A stretch of 41,253 nucleotides of DNA from Myxococcales bacterium (GCA_021787845.1 JAJYLH010000036.1:1-41253); one strand, 5' to 3'. Shown: positions 27,286-35,376, counted from the first letter of the stretch. Notes: generated from the letters alone by a model not told the origin. Program-made: numbers and translations.

Positions 27286-29172
27286 CTAGAAGGAGACGAG
27301 ATAGCCGCCCGTCAGCGCCGATGCCGACACGACGGCCTTGGCGAGCTGGGCGAGGTTCTTCAGCCCCGCGACCGACTCGGTGTGGCGCACCTCGAAGACG
27401 AAGGAGCCGATGCCCGCCTGCAGCCTCAGGCCCACCTCGGCCGTCACCCCCAGCGTCGCGCCGAGCGACTGCGCTTGCGGCAGGCTGAAGCGCTGGAGGG
27501 AAGTGCTGGCGAGCCCGCTGGCGAATGCGAGGCCGGCGTAGGGCGAGACCCCTCCCGGTCCCCACGGCTCCCAGGTGAAGCCCAGCTCCATCGGGATGAG
27601 GGTGGTGTTCTGGTAGAAGCTCCCGAGGCCGTGGCCGGGGTCGATGCCGGTCCAGCTCCCGGAGAGGAGCGAGTAGCCGCTCGTGAAGACCACCCGGAAG
27701 TTCGGATGGCCCTGCTGGGAGAGCCGGTAGCCGAGCTCGACGAGGTAGAGCCCCTGCCCGCCCTTCAGGTCGCCGCGGGCGAGCGCAAAGCCCGCCTGGG
27801 CGCCGATTTCCATCGCGCCCAGCTTCGGCGGCGGGCCCGGACGGACCGCGGCGAGGCGGCGCCGCCGATGCCAGCGACGCCCGGGGTGCGGCCGGGGGGA
27901 AACCGGAGGGGGCGACAACGTCGGGCTCGGCAGGGTGGCGACGAAGGTCGAAGGCGGCGGGACCGCCGGCGGAAGGTGGGGCGCAGGGGTCTCGGCTGGC
28001 GGAAGCGGCGTCGCTGGGGGCGCGGCGGGCGTCGTCGCGACAGCGAGCGGCCCCGAGCCTGGGGGCGGCGTCGGGGCGGCGGGGGCGAGGCCGAGGTCGA
28101 GACCGCCGCTCGGCGGCGCGGGATTGGCCGGAGCGGCGGGAGAAAGGCCGAGGTCGAGGCCGCCGCCGGAAGGCGCGGGGGTCGGGTTCTGCGGCGCCGC
28201 CGAGGCGAGGCCCAAGTCGAGGCCGCCGCTCGCGGGCGGCGACGCGCTCGGGGCGGGGGCGCCGGGCGCGGCGAGACCGAGATCGAGCCCGGAGCTCGCG
28301 GGCGGCGCGGCGGGCGCGGATTTCGCCGGAGCAGGAGCGGGCGCGGCGGAGGCGAGACCGAGATCGAGACCGCCGCTCGCGGGCGGGGGCGTGCTCGGGG
28401 TCGGCGCGGCGGGGGCGGCGAGACCGAGGTCGAGCCCGGAATTCGTCGGCGGCGCGGCGGCCGTGGTTTTCGCGGGAGCCGGCGCGGCGAGGCCGAGATC
28501 GAGACCGCCGCTCGCAGGCGTGGGCGTGCTCGGGGCCGGCGCGGCGGGGGCAGCGAGACCGAGGTCGAGCCCGGAGCTCGGCGGCGGCGCGGCTGGCGGC
28601 AGGTCGAGGTCGGCGGCGAGGTTACCGGCCGGTCGAGGGGGCGGCGAGTTGGAGGCGATGGGGCCGAGCCCCAGGTCGAGACCGAGCCCGCCGGGGGCCC
28701 GGCGGGCGTTCTCGAACACCACCGTCGCTGGGTACGGGACCGCTGGCGGCAGCCGCAGCTCGAGGGAGTGGGTGCCCGCCCGGATGAGCAGCAGGATCGG
28801 AATCGGCTCGCTGGGACGGGTGCGGTTGCGCCGCCGGGGCCGGTAGTCGAGCCGCGCCTGCGCCCTCGGCGACAGCGCCTTCACCTGCTGCGCCTGGTCG
28901 AGCGCCACCATCACCCGGACCGTGCCCGGAAACTCGTGGCCGTGGACATAATCCTGAAAATAAAGCAATCGGAGGACGCCCGGCCCTTGGACGTTGGCGG
29001 CGAGGCTCCGGCCCGGCTTGAGGACGAACCCCCGGTAGCGGTGCCCGGGTCCGACGATGGTGGCGTGGGGCGGCTCCGGTCCCGCAAGGGAATAGCGGAC
29101 CGGCTCGGCTTGCGCGGCGAGCGCGGCCAAGCAGAGAGCGAGCACGCCGCCGGATGTCGCGAAGGAGCGCAT
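27286..29172 (-). CDS. Outer-membrane beta-barrel protein with nine LDLGL motifs
   Basis: The 628-residue protein has a signal peptide (cleavage probably after AAQA, near residue 22). A globular N-terminal domain extends to about 165. A low-complexity Ala/Pro region to about 440 carries nine copies of (S/G)GLDLGL or GLGLDLGL spaced every 20-35 residues, plus one degenerate DLDLP. A Pro/Arg-rich spacer follows. The last 180 residues alternate like beta-barrel strands, beginning MEIGAQAGFALARG and ending in a terminal Phe (GGYLVSF), as needed by the BAM machinery. The start at 29172 directly precedes the signal peptide. The gene for the multi-Ig protein follows after 29 bases. The regular short motif suggests multivalent binding to a partner; the partner is unknown. 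Confidence 0.85.
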   Translation of the reverse strand: MRSFATSGGVLALCLAALAAQAEPVRYSLAGPEPPHATIVGPGHRYRGFVLKPGRSLAANVQGPGVLRLLYFQDYVHGHEFPGTVRVMVALDQAQQVKALSPRAQARLDYRPRRRNRTRPSEPIPILLLIRAGTHSLELRLPPAVPYPATVVFENARRAPGGLGLDLGLGPIASNSPPPRPAGNLAADLDLPPAAPPPSSGLDLGLAAPAAPAPSTPTPASGGLDLGLAAPAPAKTTAAAPPTNSGLDLGLAAPAAPTPSTPPPASGGLDLGLASAAPAPAPAKSAPAAPPASSGLDLGLAAPGAPAPSASPPASGGLDLGLASAAPQNPTPAPSGGGLDLGLSPAAPANPAPPSGGLDLGLAPAAPTPPPGSGPLAVATTPAAPPATPLPPAETPAPHLPPAVPPPSTFVATLPSPTLSPPPVSPRPHPGRRWHRRRRLAAVRPGPPPKLGAMEIGAQAGFALARGDLKGGQGLYLVELGYRLSQQGHPNFRVVFTSGYSLLSGSWTGIDPGHGLGSFYQNTTLIPMELGFTWEPWGPGGVSPYAGLAFASGLASTSLQRFSLPQAQSLGATLGVTAEVGLRLQAGIGSFVFEVRHTESVAGLKNLAQLAKAVVSASALTGGYLVSF

Positions 29173-29215
29173 CAGCCTCGGCGTCGGGCGTCGGAAGGGC
29201 CGCCGGACGGAAGGC

Positions 29216-29246
29216 AGTCTAGGGCCACCGGCCGGGGGCCTGTCAA
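29216..29246 (-). promoter_or_regulatory. Candidate sigma-70 promoter for the LDLGL protein operon
   Basis: On the minus strand TTGACA (29246-29241) is followed after 19 bases by TAGACT (29221-29216), about 45 bases before the start codon at 29172. The -35 box is perfect and the -10 matches four of six; spacing is longer than ideal. It lies in the 307-base divergent gap 29173-29479, which holds no gene. Confidence 0.45.
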
Positions 29247-29479
29247 CGCGGTCGGGGACGCGCCCCGGCCGAGAAGCGGGACCCCGAGTCGAAGCGGGCG
29301 GCCACCGGTCCGGTTCATCGCGCGCGAGGCCCTTGCCTCCTCCCCGCGCGGCTTCTTCAGGAAAGGTCTGCGGACGCAGGAGGTTCGTGGTGCCGAGCCG
29401 GGCCGCGCTTTTTTCGCTAGAGTCCGGCGCCCGCCTGGCGAGGTGCGGCCGGCGCGGGCCAAGGGAGACCAAGAAAGCC

Positions 29480-31558
29480 TTGACGAACCGACCTTCCGTT
29501 GCGGCGTTGCTCGTCGCCTGCCTGGCGCTGGTCGGCTGCCCTCCCGCGGGCTCGCAGCAGGCGGTGCGCCCGGGCGGGGTCGCCGGCCAGTCCGCCGGGC
29601 AGACCGATTTCGACCGGGCGCTCGCGCTCTACCAGCAGGGGCGCTTCGCCGAGGCGGCGCAGGCGTTCCAGGATTTCCCGGCGCGCCATCCGGGCTCGCC
29701 GCTCGACAGGGAGGCGGAGTTTCGCCGGGGCGAGGCGCTCAACCGGCTGGGGCGCTACCGGGAAGCGAGAGCGGTGCTGCAGGACTTCCTGAGCCGGTAT
29801 CCGAACAGCGGCCGGTCGCAGGAGGCGGCGGTCGAGCTGGCGCTCGCGGAGGACAAGCTCGGCCACGCCCAGGAGGCGCAGCAGATTCTCGAGCCCGCGG
29901 TCCAGCAGCTCACCCCGCAACAGCGGCAGGAGATGGCGCCGGCCCTGGCGGAAGAGGGGCAGGGGGGAAGCCTGGTCTTGCAGGCGATTGCCCAGGCGGC
30001 CGTCGCGGCCGAGAGCGGCGACGTCCAGGCGAAGGAGAGGCTGTTCGACCTGGTCGACACGCAGGCGACCTTCGTGGACCTCGCGACGGTATACGCGCAA
30101 GGGCCGAGCGCGCCCGCGTACGGGCTCGTCGCGGCGAAGATGGCGCGCGTCTACCTCCACCTGGGCGACCCGGCGCGAGCCGAGGAGGCGGCCCAGGCGG
30201 CGCTCGCGCACGGGGCGGGGGGCATGAGCGCTGCCGTCCAGCAGACGCTGGCGCGGCTCGAGCTGCGGCGGCGGGTGGCGCCGGCGATGGTCGGGGTGGT
30301 GCTGCCCCTCTCCGGTCCTTTCCAGGCTTGGGGCAAGGCGATTCGCGACGGCGTCGACCTCGCGCTGGGGCCGAAGAGCGGGGTGCAGGTGGTCTACGAG
30401 GACTCGCGAGGGGATCCGCTCGCCGCCGCGAGCGCGGTCGAGGATCTGGCCGGGAAGGGGGCGATAGCGGTGCTGGGGCCCGTCGGGGAGGCGGAGTCGC
30501 GCTCGGCGGCGGTGCGGGCCGAGGAGCTGGGCGTGCCGCTCGTCTCCCTCTCGCGGGCCGAGGGGCTGACGGGGCTCGGCCCCTACGTCTTCCGCGACAG
30601 CCTGACGAACTCCGAGCAGGGGCGGGCGCTCGCGAAGTACGTCCTGACGGCGCTCAAGAGCAAGGCGGCAGCGGTGCTGGCACCCGACATCCCGTCGAGC
30701 GACGAGGTGACGGGTGCGTTCTGGCGGACGATGGTCGATGGCGGCGGCGAGATTCGCGGGTACGAGAGCTACCTCGCGCATGCGACGATGTTCACCCAGC
30801 CCATCGAGAGGCTGGTGGCGCGCGATCACGTCCAGGACCGGCCGGAGTTCAAGGCGGCGGCGGCGAAGATCGTCCGGACCCAGAAGAACCCGTACTGGCG
30901 CCGGCGCCTGTTGGAGAAGCTGATGGAGCAGCAGCCGCCGGTGGTCGACTTCGACGCGCTCCTCATCCCGGACTACTACAAGACCATCGGGCTCGTGGCG
31001 CCGGCGCTGGCGGTGGAGAACGTGGTCACCGACGGGTGCGATCCGCGGGCGCTCGCGGAGATCAAGAAGACCACCAAGCAAGAGGACATCCATCCGGTGA
31101 CGCTCTTGGGCACGGCGGACTGGGACTCGCCGGAGCTGGTCACCCGCGGCGGGCGCTACGTGATGTGCTCGGTCTTCGTCGACGGCTTCTACGCCCAGAG
31201 CGACCGGCCGGCGACGAAGAAGTTCGTCGACGCTTTCCAGGAGCGGTACCAGAGGGTGCCAGGGCTCTTGGAGGCCCAGGGCTACGACGCGGCGGCGCTG
31301 CTCCGGATGCTGGTGACGAAAGAGCGCCCACAGACCCGGGACGAGCTGCGCGACGACCTGGCGAAGGTGCGCGACTATCCCGGCGCGACCGGCGACACCA
31401 CCATCGCGCCCGACCGAGAGGCGGACAAGCCGCTGTTCTTCCTGACGGTGGACAGCACCGGTATCCGGGAGCTCGACGTGGACATCTCGCCGTTCGGGTT
31501 GGCGGCGCAGCCGGTTCCGGCTCCCGCTCCGGCGACCGGGGCGAAGGCGGGTCCTTGA
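29480..31558 (+). CDS. LppC/LpoA-like lipoprotein: TPR plus periplasmic-binding domain
   Basis: The 692-residue protein has a signal peptide with lipobox ALVGC (Cys20). TPR-like repeats occupy about residues 40-270 (LALYQQGRFAEAAQAFQDFP, AEFRRGEALNRLGRY). A periplasmic-binding-protein-type domain follows from about 275 (MVGVVLPLSGPFQAWGKAIRDG) to 670. This layout matches penicillin-binding-protein activators of the LppC/LpoA type and related branched-chain amino-acid-receptor-like lipoproteins. It should sit at the outer membrane facing the periplasm; a role in wall synthesis is inferred from the family only. The start is TTG at 29480, since no in-frame ATG or GTG precedes the signal peptide sensibly; GGGAG lies about 12 bases upstream. 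It ends by overlapping the next gene (TTGA). Confidence 0.85.
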   Translation: MTNRPSVAALLVACLALVGCPPAGSQQAVRPGGVAGQSAGQTDFDRALALYQQGRFAEAAQAFQDFPARHPGSPLDREAEFRRGEALNRLGRYREARAVLQDFLSRYPNSGRSQEAAVELALAEDKLGHAQEAQQILEPAVQQLTPQQRQEMAPALAEEGQGGSLVLQAIAQAAVAAESGDVQAKERLFDLVDTQATFVDLATVYAQGPSAPAYGLVAAKMARVYLHLGDPARAEEAAQAALAHGAGGMSAAVQQTLARLELRRRVAPAMVGVVLPLSGPFQAWGKAIRDGVDLALGPKSGVQVVYEDSRGDPLAAASAVEDLAGKGAIAVLGPVGEAESRSAAVRAEELGVPLVSLSRAEGLTGLGPYVFRDSLTNSEQGRALAKYVLTALKSKAAAVLAPDIPSSDEVTGAFWRTMVDGGGEIRGYESYLAHATMFTQPIERLVARDHVQDRPEFKAAAAKIVRTQKNPYWRRRLLEKLMEQQPPVVDFDALLIPDYYKTIGLVAPALAVENVVTDGCDPRALAEIKKTTKQEDIHPVTLLGTADWDSPELVTRGGRYVMCSVFVDGFYAQSDRPATKKFVDAFQERYQRVPGLLEAQGYDAAALLRMLVTKERPQTRDELRDDLAKVRDYPGATGDTTIAPDREADKPLFFLTVDSTGIRELDVDISPFGLAAQPVPAPAPATGAKAGP

Positions 31559-32073
31559 CGCTCAGGCTCGTCCTCGCGGGGGTGCTCGCCCTGGGAGTGG
31601 GCTGCCGCTGTGCATCGCCACCGCCCGCCGGCGGGCCGCCGACCGCGGAGGCGGTGGACGCGATGCCCGACCCGTACCGGGGCCTTCCCCCTCGGGGAGG
31701 GGTGCCGCCCAGCGTCCGGGCGCGCCAGGTGCTGGAGAACGCGGGGCGCGCGCTCGGCTACGGAAAGACGCCGGTCGATTCCCTCGACGCCCACGCCGGC
31801 GAGTCGTGGGTCCGGCTGCAGATTCTCTTCCTCGACCACGGCGGGCTCGAGAGCCTGCGCGCCGCGTGGATCGACCTGTCGAGCGTTGTCCTCGACGCGC
31901 CCGGGGTGCCGATGGGCATCAAGGCGAACGTCCGCCGTTCGCAGGCGCGCCTCGACGACCTGAAGGTCGAAGAGCCTCCCGAGAGCATTCTCGTTCGGCG
32001 CTACGTCGCGGAGATCGCCTGGACCTTGACCGAGATCGCGCCTGGCCCCCGGGACGGCGGACGGCAGCGGTAG
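31555..32073 (+). CDS. Small lipoprotein of unknown function, coupled to the LppC-like gene
   Basis: The 172-residue protein begins at TTG, overlapping the stop of the previous gene by 4 bases (TTGA), which implies coupled translation. The N-terminus is a signal peptide (LRLVLAGVLALGVGC) with Cys17 as the probable lipidation site, although the lipobox is atypical. A Pro-rich linker (residues 20-60) precedes a helical domain with conserved-looking LQILFLDHGGLESLRAAW. No family is recognised. The tight coupling suggests a partner of the LppC-like protein. Confidence 0.75.
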   Translation: MTLRLVLAGVLALGVGCRCASPPPAGGPPTAEAVDAMPDPYRGLPPRGGVPPSVRARQVLENAGRALGYGKTPVDSLDAHAGESWVRLQILFLDHGGLESLRAAWIDLSSVVLDAPGVPMGIKANVRRSQARLDDLKVEEPPESILVRRYVAEIAWTLTEIAPGPRDGGRQR

Positions 32074-32194
32074 GCGATCCCCGAGACGGCGTGGCCAGAA
32101 GCTCGCACGCTGGACGACGAACCGCTCCGCCGGAGAGCGCCGTCGAGGGACGACCGCGCCCGGAGGAATCCGCGCCGCGGTCGAACCGATGGCC

Positions 32195-32392
32195 TCAATG
32201 CTCGCGCGGATGGAGATACTCGGTCTCCGCGTCGTGCTGCCATTCGGCATAACGCTCGGCTTCCTGCCGCTCGCGTTCCGCCAGCGCGGGGTCGCCGGGC
32301 GTCGGTCGCGCCTCGCCGGAAAGCTCGGGCCCGGCCGGCGGCTCGCGTTCGCCTCCCAGGCGCGTGCCGGTCGTCTCGGGATGCTCCGCCAT
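32195..32392 (-). CDS. Small charged protein, hypothetical
   Basis: A possible 65-residue protein starting MAEHPETTGTRLGGE and ending HDAETEYLHPREH, rich in Glu, Arg, Pro and His. The ATG is preceded by GAGGGGGAAAGCC, a good ribosome site. It has no hydrophobic segment and no recognised family. It lies alone in the 528-base gap between the lipoprotein gene and rplU, divergent to rplU. The charged repetitive composition also fits chance in GC-rich DNA, so the call is tentative. Confidence 0.45.
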   Translation of the reverse strand: MAEHPETTGTRLGGEREPPAGPELSGEARPTPGDPALAERERQEAERYAEWQHDAETEYLHPREH

Positions 32393-32466
32393 GGCTTTCC
32401 CCCTCTGAGAGGAATCTGGCAGCTCTTCCGCTGCGGTCACGGTCTACGCGGGGCGCGCGCGAGCGC

Positions 32467-32495
32467 TTGACTTGCGCGCGCTGTTCGCGTATACG
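32467..32495 (+). promoter_or_regulatory. Sigma-70 promoter of rplU-rpmA
   Basis: TTGACT (32467-32472) and TATACG (32490-32495) are separated by exactly 17 bases, close to the vegetative consensus. The predicted transcript starts near 32502, leaving a leader of about 100 bases before rplU. Confidence 0.75.
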
Positions 32496-32559
32496 CGCCC
32501 GCTTTCGCCGCTCGACCGGGCTCGTCCGGCGGCCGGTGAACCGGGAAAACAGCCAAGCG

Positions 32560-32578
32560 GCCCTTTTGGGAAAAGGGC
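32560..32578 (+). promoter_or_regulatory. Leader hairpin before rplU
   Basis: GCCCTTTT, loop GGG, AAAAGGGC form a perfect 8-bp stem about 23 bases before the rplU start codon, within the predicted leader. Ribosomal protein operons are often autoregulated through leader structures; whether this hairpin does so is inference. Confidence 0.5.
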
Positions 32579-32601
32579 TCCCCGGAGCGCGGAGGTAGGG
32601 C

Positions 32602-32910
32602 ATGTACGCCATCGTGGACACGGGTGGAAAGCAGGCGCGGGTCAAGGCCGGGGACGTCATCCAGGTGGAGCTGCGGGCGGCGGCGCAGCCGGGCGAGAAG
32701 GTGTCGCTGCCGGTGCTCCTCATCGGCGAGGGCGCGGAAGTGAAGGTCGGCACGCCGCACGTCGAGGGCGCGGTGGTCGAGGCCGAGGTGGTGCGGCACG
32801 GGAAGCACCGCAAGGTCTACCACTACCGGACGCAGAAAGAGAACTGGACCAAGATCCGCGGCCATCGCCAGCAGTACACCGAGCTCAAAATCACCCAGGT
32901 CAACGCCTAG
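32602..32910 (+). CDS. rplU: 50S ribosomal protein L21
   Basis: L21 binds 23S rRNA in the large subunit. The 102-residue product has the normal length and family features: [18 protein letters not shown] at the start, [23 protein letters not shown] (core [12 protein letters not shown]) and a final [20 protein letters not shown] ribosome site precedes the ATG. rpmA follows after 25 bases and obg further down, the standard order in many bacteria. Confidence 0.98.
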   Translation: MYAIVDTGGKQARVKAGDVIQVELRAAAQPGEKVSLPVLLIGEGAEVKVGTPHVEGAVVEAEVVRHGKHRKVYHYRTQKENWTKIRGHRQQYTELKITQVNA

Positions 32911-32935
32911 CGGCAGCACGACCGGAGGACTTTCC

Positions 32936-33208
32936 ATGGCTCACAAGAAGGGACAGGGCTCCAGCCGCAACGGGCGCGACTCGCCGGGTCAGCGGCGCGG
33001 CGTCAAGATTTTCGGCGGCGAGCACGTGCGGGCCGGCAACATTCTCGTCCGCCAGGTCGGAACCGTCGTCCACCCGGGCACCAACGTGGGGATGGGCCGG
33101 GACTTCACGCTCTTCTCGCTCATCGAGGGAACGGTGAAGTACGAGCGCCTCGGCAAGGACCGCAAGCGCGTGTCGGTCTACCCGGAACCGAAGCAGGTGG
33201 AGGCATAG
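32936..33208 (+). CDS. rpmA: 50S ribosomal protein L27
   Basis: L27 reaches toward the peptidyl-transferase centre through its N-terminal tail. The 90-residue product begins [20 protein letters not shown], without the cleavable extension found in Firmicutes, and contains [15 protein letters not shown] and [18 protein letters not shown] lies just upstream of the ATG. It lies 25 bases after rplU. Confidence 0.98.
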   Translation: MAHKKGQGSSRNGRDSPGQRRGVKIFGGEHVRAGNILVRQVGTVVHPGTNVGMGRDFTLFSLIEGTVKYERLGKDRKRVSVYPEPKQVEA

Positions 33209-33228
33209 GCTCCTGCTCGACGGGAACG

Positions 33229-33272
33229 CGGATCGGACCGATCCGACGGATCCGACCGATCGGTCCGATCGG
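33229..33272. repeat. 10-bp-periodic palindromic array behind rpmA
   Basis: About four units of the type GATCGGACC / GATCCGACC run head to tail with 10-bp periodicity; subunits such as GGATCGGACCGATCC (33230-33244) are inverted repeats. It begins 21 bases after the rpmA stop. Similar arrays lie near 36161-36200, 39530-39570 and 39860-39900. Confidence 0.75.
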
Positions 33273-33326
33273 CGGCGGGTCGTTGCAGGACGAAATCGTC
33301 GAGGCCGCGCGGCGCCTTCGCTCCGC

Positions 33327-33358
33327 TCATCCTGAGCCCTTCGGCAAGCTCAGGATGA
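33327..33358. repeat. Intergenic hairpin, 11-bp arms
   Basis: TCATCCTGAGC (33327-33337) and GCTCAGGATGA (33348-33358) form a perfect 11-bp stem around a 10-base loop, with outer CCTTCG/CGAAGG pairs. The CCTGAGC core is shared with the inverted repeat at 35303-35376. The 265-base gap rpmA-obg (33209-33473) contains this and the decamer array and no gene. Confidence 0.75.
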
Positions 33359-33473
33359 ACTTGGTCGAAGGACGCGACGCGGCCTTTGTTTTGGGCTTTC
33401 GCCGTTCCGTTTCGGCTCGGGCAGCGGTTCCGAGCCGAACGGCGGACGGCGGAAGGTCGAAAGCCGAGCGCCG

Positions 33474-34529
33474 ATGTTCATCGACGAGGTGACGGTCTAC
33501 TTGAAGGCGGGCGACGGCGGCTCGGGCGCGGTGGCGTTCCGGCGGGAGAAATACGTCCCGCGCGGGGGGCCCTCCGGCGGGGACGGCGGCCATGGCGGCA
33601 GCATCGTCCTGGTGGCGGACGAGGGCCGGACGACGCTGCTCGAATATCGCTACAAGAAGGAGTTCCGGGCGCCGGCGGGCGAGCACGGCCTGGGGCACGA
33701 CCGCAACGGGCACGGCGCCGAGGACATCGAGCTGCAGGTGCCGGTGGGAACCGTGGTGCGCGACGCGGCGACCGGCGCGGTGCTCTTCGACCTGGCGCGC
33801 GCGGGCGAGCGGGTGGTGCTGACGAAGGGCGGTCGCGGCGGCCTGGGCAACATGAACTTCGCGACGAGCACCCGGCAGGCGCCGAAGTTCGCGCAGGAAG
33901 GCGAGGCGGGCGAGGAGAAGACGGTCCGGCTGGAGCTGCGGCTGCTCGCCGACGTGGGGCTGGTGGGATTTCCCAACGCCGGCAAGTCGACGCTGATTTC
34001 CCGCCTGAGCGCCGCGCGCCCGAAGATCGCGAGCTACCCGTTCACCACGCTGGTGCCGAACCTCGGCGTGGTCGACGTGCGCGGCGAGCGTTCCTTCGTC
34101 CTGGCGGACATCCCCGGGCTGGTCGAAGGCGCGCACCGGGGATTGGGGCTCGGGCATCGCTTCCTGCGCCACGTCTCTCGCTGCCGGGTGCTGGCGCTCC
34201 TGGTCGACTGCAGCGGAGAAGAAGGGCGCGACCCGGCGAGCGACCTCGCCATCATCCGGCGGGAGTTGGAGCTCTACTCGCCCGAGCTCGCCGCGAAAAC
34301 GCAGCTCGTCGTGGCGACGAAGCTCGACGTGCCCGACGCGGGCGGACGGGCGGACGCGCTCGCGCACGCTCTCGATTCGACGGACGGCTCCGGCCTCCTG
34401 CGGATCAGCGCGGTGACGGGAGAAGGGCTGCCGGCCCTCGTCGACGCGATGGCCCGGGCGCTCGACGCCGCCGGTCCTCCGCAACCGGTGCAGGAAAGCG
34501 AGAGCGCCGGCGCCGAGGGGCCGGGATGA
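33474..34529 (+). CDS. obg: Obg/CgtA GTPase
   Basis: Obg is an essential GTPase that binds the 50S subunit and takes part in ribosome maturation and stress responses. The 351-residue protein has the Gly-rich Obg fold (residues 1-157, with MFIDEVTVYLKAGDGGSGAV and PRGGPSGGDGGHGG) and a GTPase domain with P-loop GFPNAGKST (about 164-172), switch PFTTLVPNLG, DIPG near 213, TKLD near 282 and SAVTGEG. There is no long C-terminal OCT domain; the tail is short and acidic/Pro-rich. trmH overlaps its stop by 4 bases (ATGA). The rplU-rpmA-obg order is standard. Confidence 0.98.
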   Translation: MFIDEVTVYLKAGDGGSGAVAFRREKYVPRGGPSGGDGGHGGSIVLVADEGRTTLLEYRYKKEFRAPAGEHGLGHDRNGHGAEDIELQVPVGTVVRDAATGAVLFDLARAGERVVLTKGGRGGLGNMNFATSTRQAPKFAQEGEAGEEKTVRLELRLLADVGLVGFPNAGKSTLISRLSAARPKIASYPFTTLVPNLGVVDVRGERSFVLADIPGLVEGAHRGLGLGHRFLRHVSRCRVLALLVDCSGEEGRDPASDLAIIRRELELYSPELAAKTQLVVATKLDVPDAGGRADALAHALDSTDGSGLLRISAVTGEGLPALVDAMARALDAAGPPQPVQESESAGAEGPG

Positions 34530-35245
34530 GCGCTCCGGCGAAAGCGACGTTCGAATCGCTGCGCGGGATGCTGACCGAACGGCGGCGGGAGCGGATCGAC
34601 TTTGTGGTGCGGCGGCGGATGCGGACGCTGTCGATCGTGGTGGAGGACCTGCGCGACCCGCACAACCAGGCGGCGGTTCTCCGGACGGCGGAAGGGCTCG
34701 GGCTGCTGACGGCGCACGTCATCGACACGCCGGATCAGAATGGGCGCACCGAGACCTTCGAGCCGGCGCGGGGGGTGACGAAGGACGCGGACAAGTGGCT
34801 GTCGGTGCGCCGGCACCGCGACCTCGGGCCGTGCGTGGAGGAGCTGAAGGCGCAGGGTTTCGCCATCTACTGCGGCGCGCTCGATCCGCAGGCCGTCAAT
34901 CTCTACGACCTCGATGTCTTGCGTCCTTGCGCGTTCGTCTTCGGCAACGAGCACCGCGGCATCTCGCCCAAGCTGCGTGCCAAGAGCGACCGGCTCTTCG
35001 TGATTCCGATGCGGGGCTTCGTCGAGAGCTTCAACGTGTCGGTGGCGGCGGGCATCTGCCTGGCGCACGCGGTTCGCGCGCGCGAGCTCGCGGGCGTGGA
35101 GAGCGATCTCGCCGCCGAGGAGCGCGAGGCCTTGCGCGAGGCGTACGAGCGCAAGAGCCTCGGCAAACGCGTCCTTCGCGCGGCGGAGAACCTCGCCGCC
35201 GAGACTGAATCGCCGGACGACCCGCTCGTCTCACCCGGCGGGTAA
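34526..35245 (+). CDS. trmH: TrmH-type tRNA 2'-O-methyltransferase
   Basis: TrmH methylates the 2'-OH of G18 in the tRNA D-arm. The 239-residue protein has SPOUT motif 1 (DPHNQAAVLRTAEGLG), motif 2 (FVFGNEHRGIS) and a canonical motif 3 (IPMRGFVESFNVSVAAGI). The N-terminal RRRMRTLSIVVEDLRDP and a C-terminal helical extension of about 60 residues match TrmH. The ATG at 34526 overlaps the obg stop, with GAGGGGCCGGG as the ribosome site. The substrate assignment is by family. Confidence 0.9.
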   Translation: MSAPAKATFESLRGMLTERRRERIDFVVRRRMRTLSIVVEDLRDPHNQAAVLRTAEGLGLLTAHVIDTPDQNGRTETFEPARGVTKDADKWLSVRRHRDLGPCVEELKAQGFAIYCGALDPQAVNLYDLDVLRPCAFVFGNEHRGISPKLRAKSDRLFVIPMRGFVESFNVSVAAGICLAHAVRARELAGVESDLAAEEREALREAYERKSLGKRVLRAAENLAAETESPDDPLVSPGG

Positions 35246-35281
35246 ACGGAGGTTCCGCATGCGTGTCCAGTAAAGCGTGCG

Positions 35282-35376
35282 GAGCGCCTCCGGGAAGAAC
35301 CACTCACCCTGAGCGCAGTCGAAGGGCGAGCGGTTCTTCGCGGAGGCGCTCATCCTTCGACTGCGCTCAGGATGAG
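35282..35376. repeat. Two interleaved inverted repeats before lolA
   Basis: Arm a (35282-35301) pairs with a' (35332-35351) in 19 of 20 positions. Arm b (35303-35330) pairs with b' (35349-35376) in 25 of 28, including the exact core CCTGAGCGCAGTCGAAGG. The order a-b-a'-b' means the two long pairings are mutually exclusive or pseudoknotted. b' can also fold alone as an 8-bp stem (CTCATCCT/AGGATGAG). It lies between trmH and lolA. Confidence 0.8.

Noticed and set aside
24995-27289. 764-codon plus-strand open frame opposite the Ig-domain gene
   Set aside because: It is a mirror of the Ig-domain coding sequence, with shadow composition and no domain.
27382-31554. Very long plus-strand open frame opposite the barrel and Ig genes and across the LppC-like gene
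   Set aside because: It is Arg/Gly/Ala-rich, antisense or out of frame to well-supported genes, and arises from GC-biased third positions. Only its last part (31555-32073) is a plausible gene.
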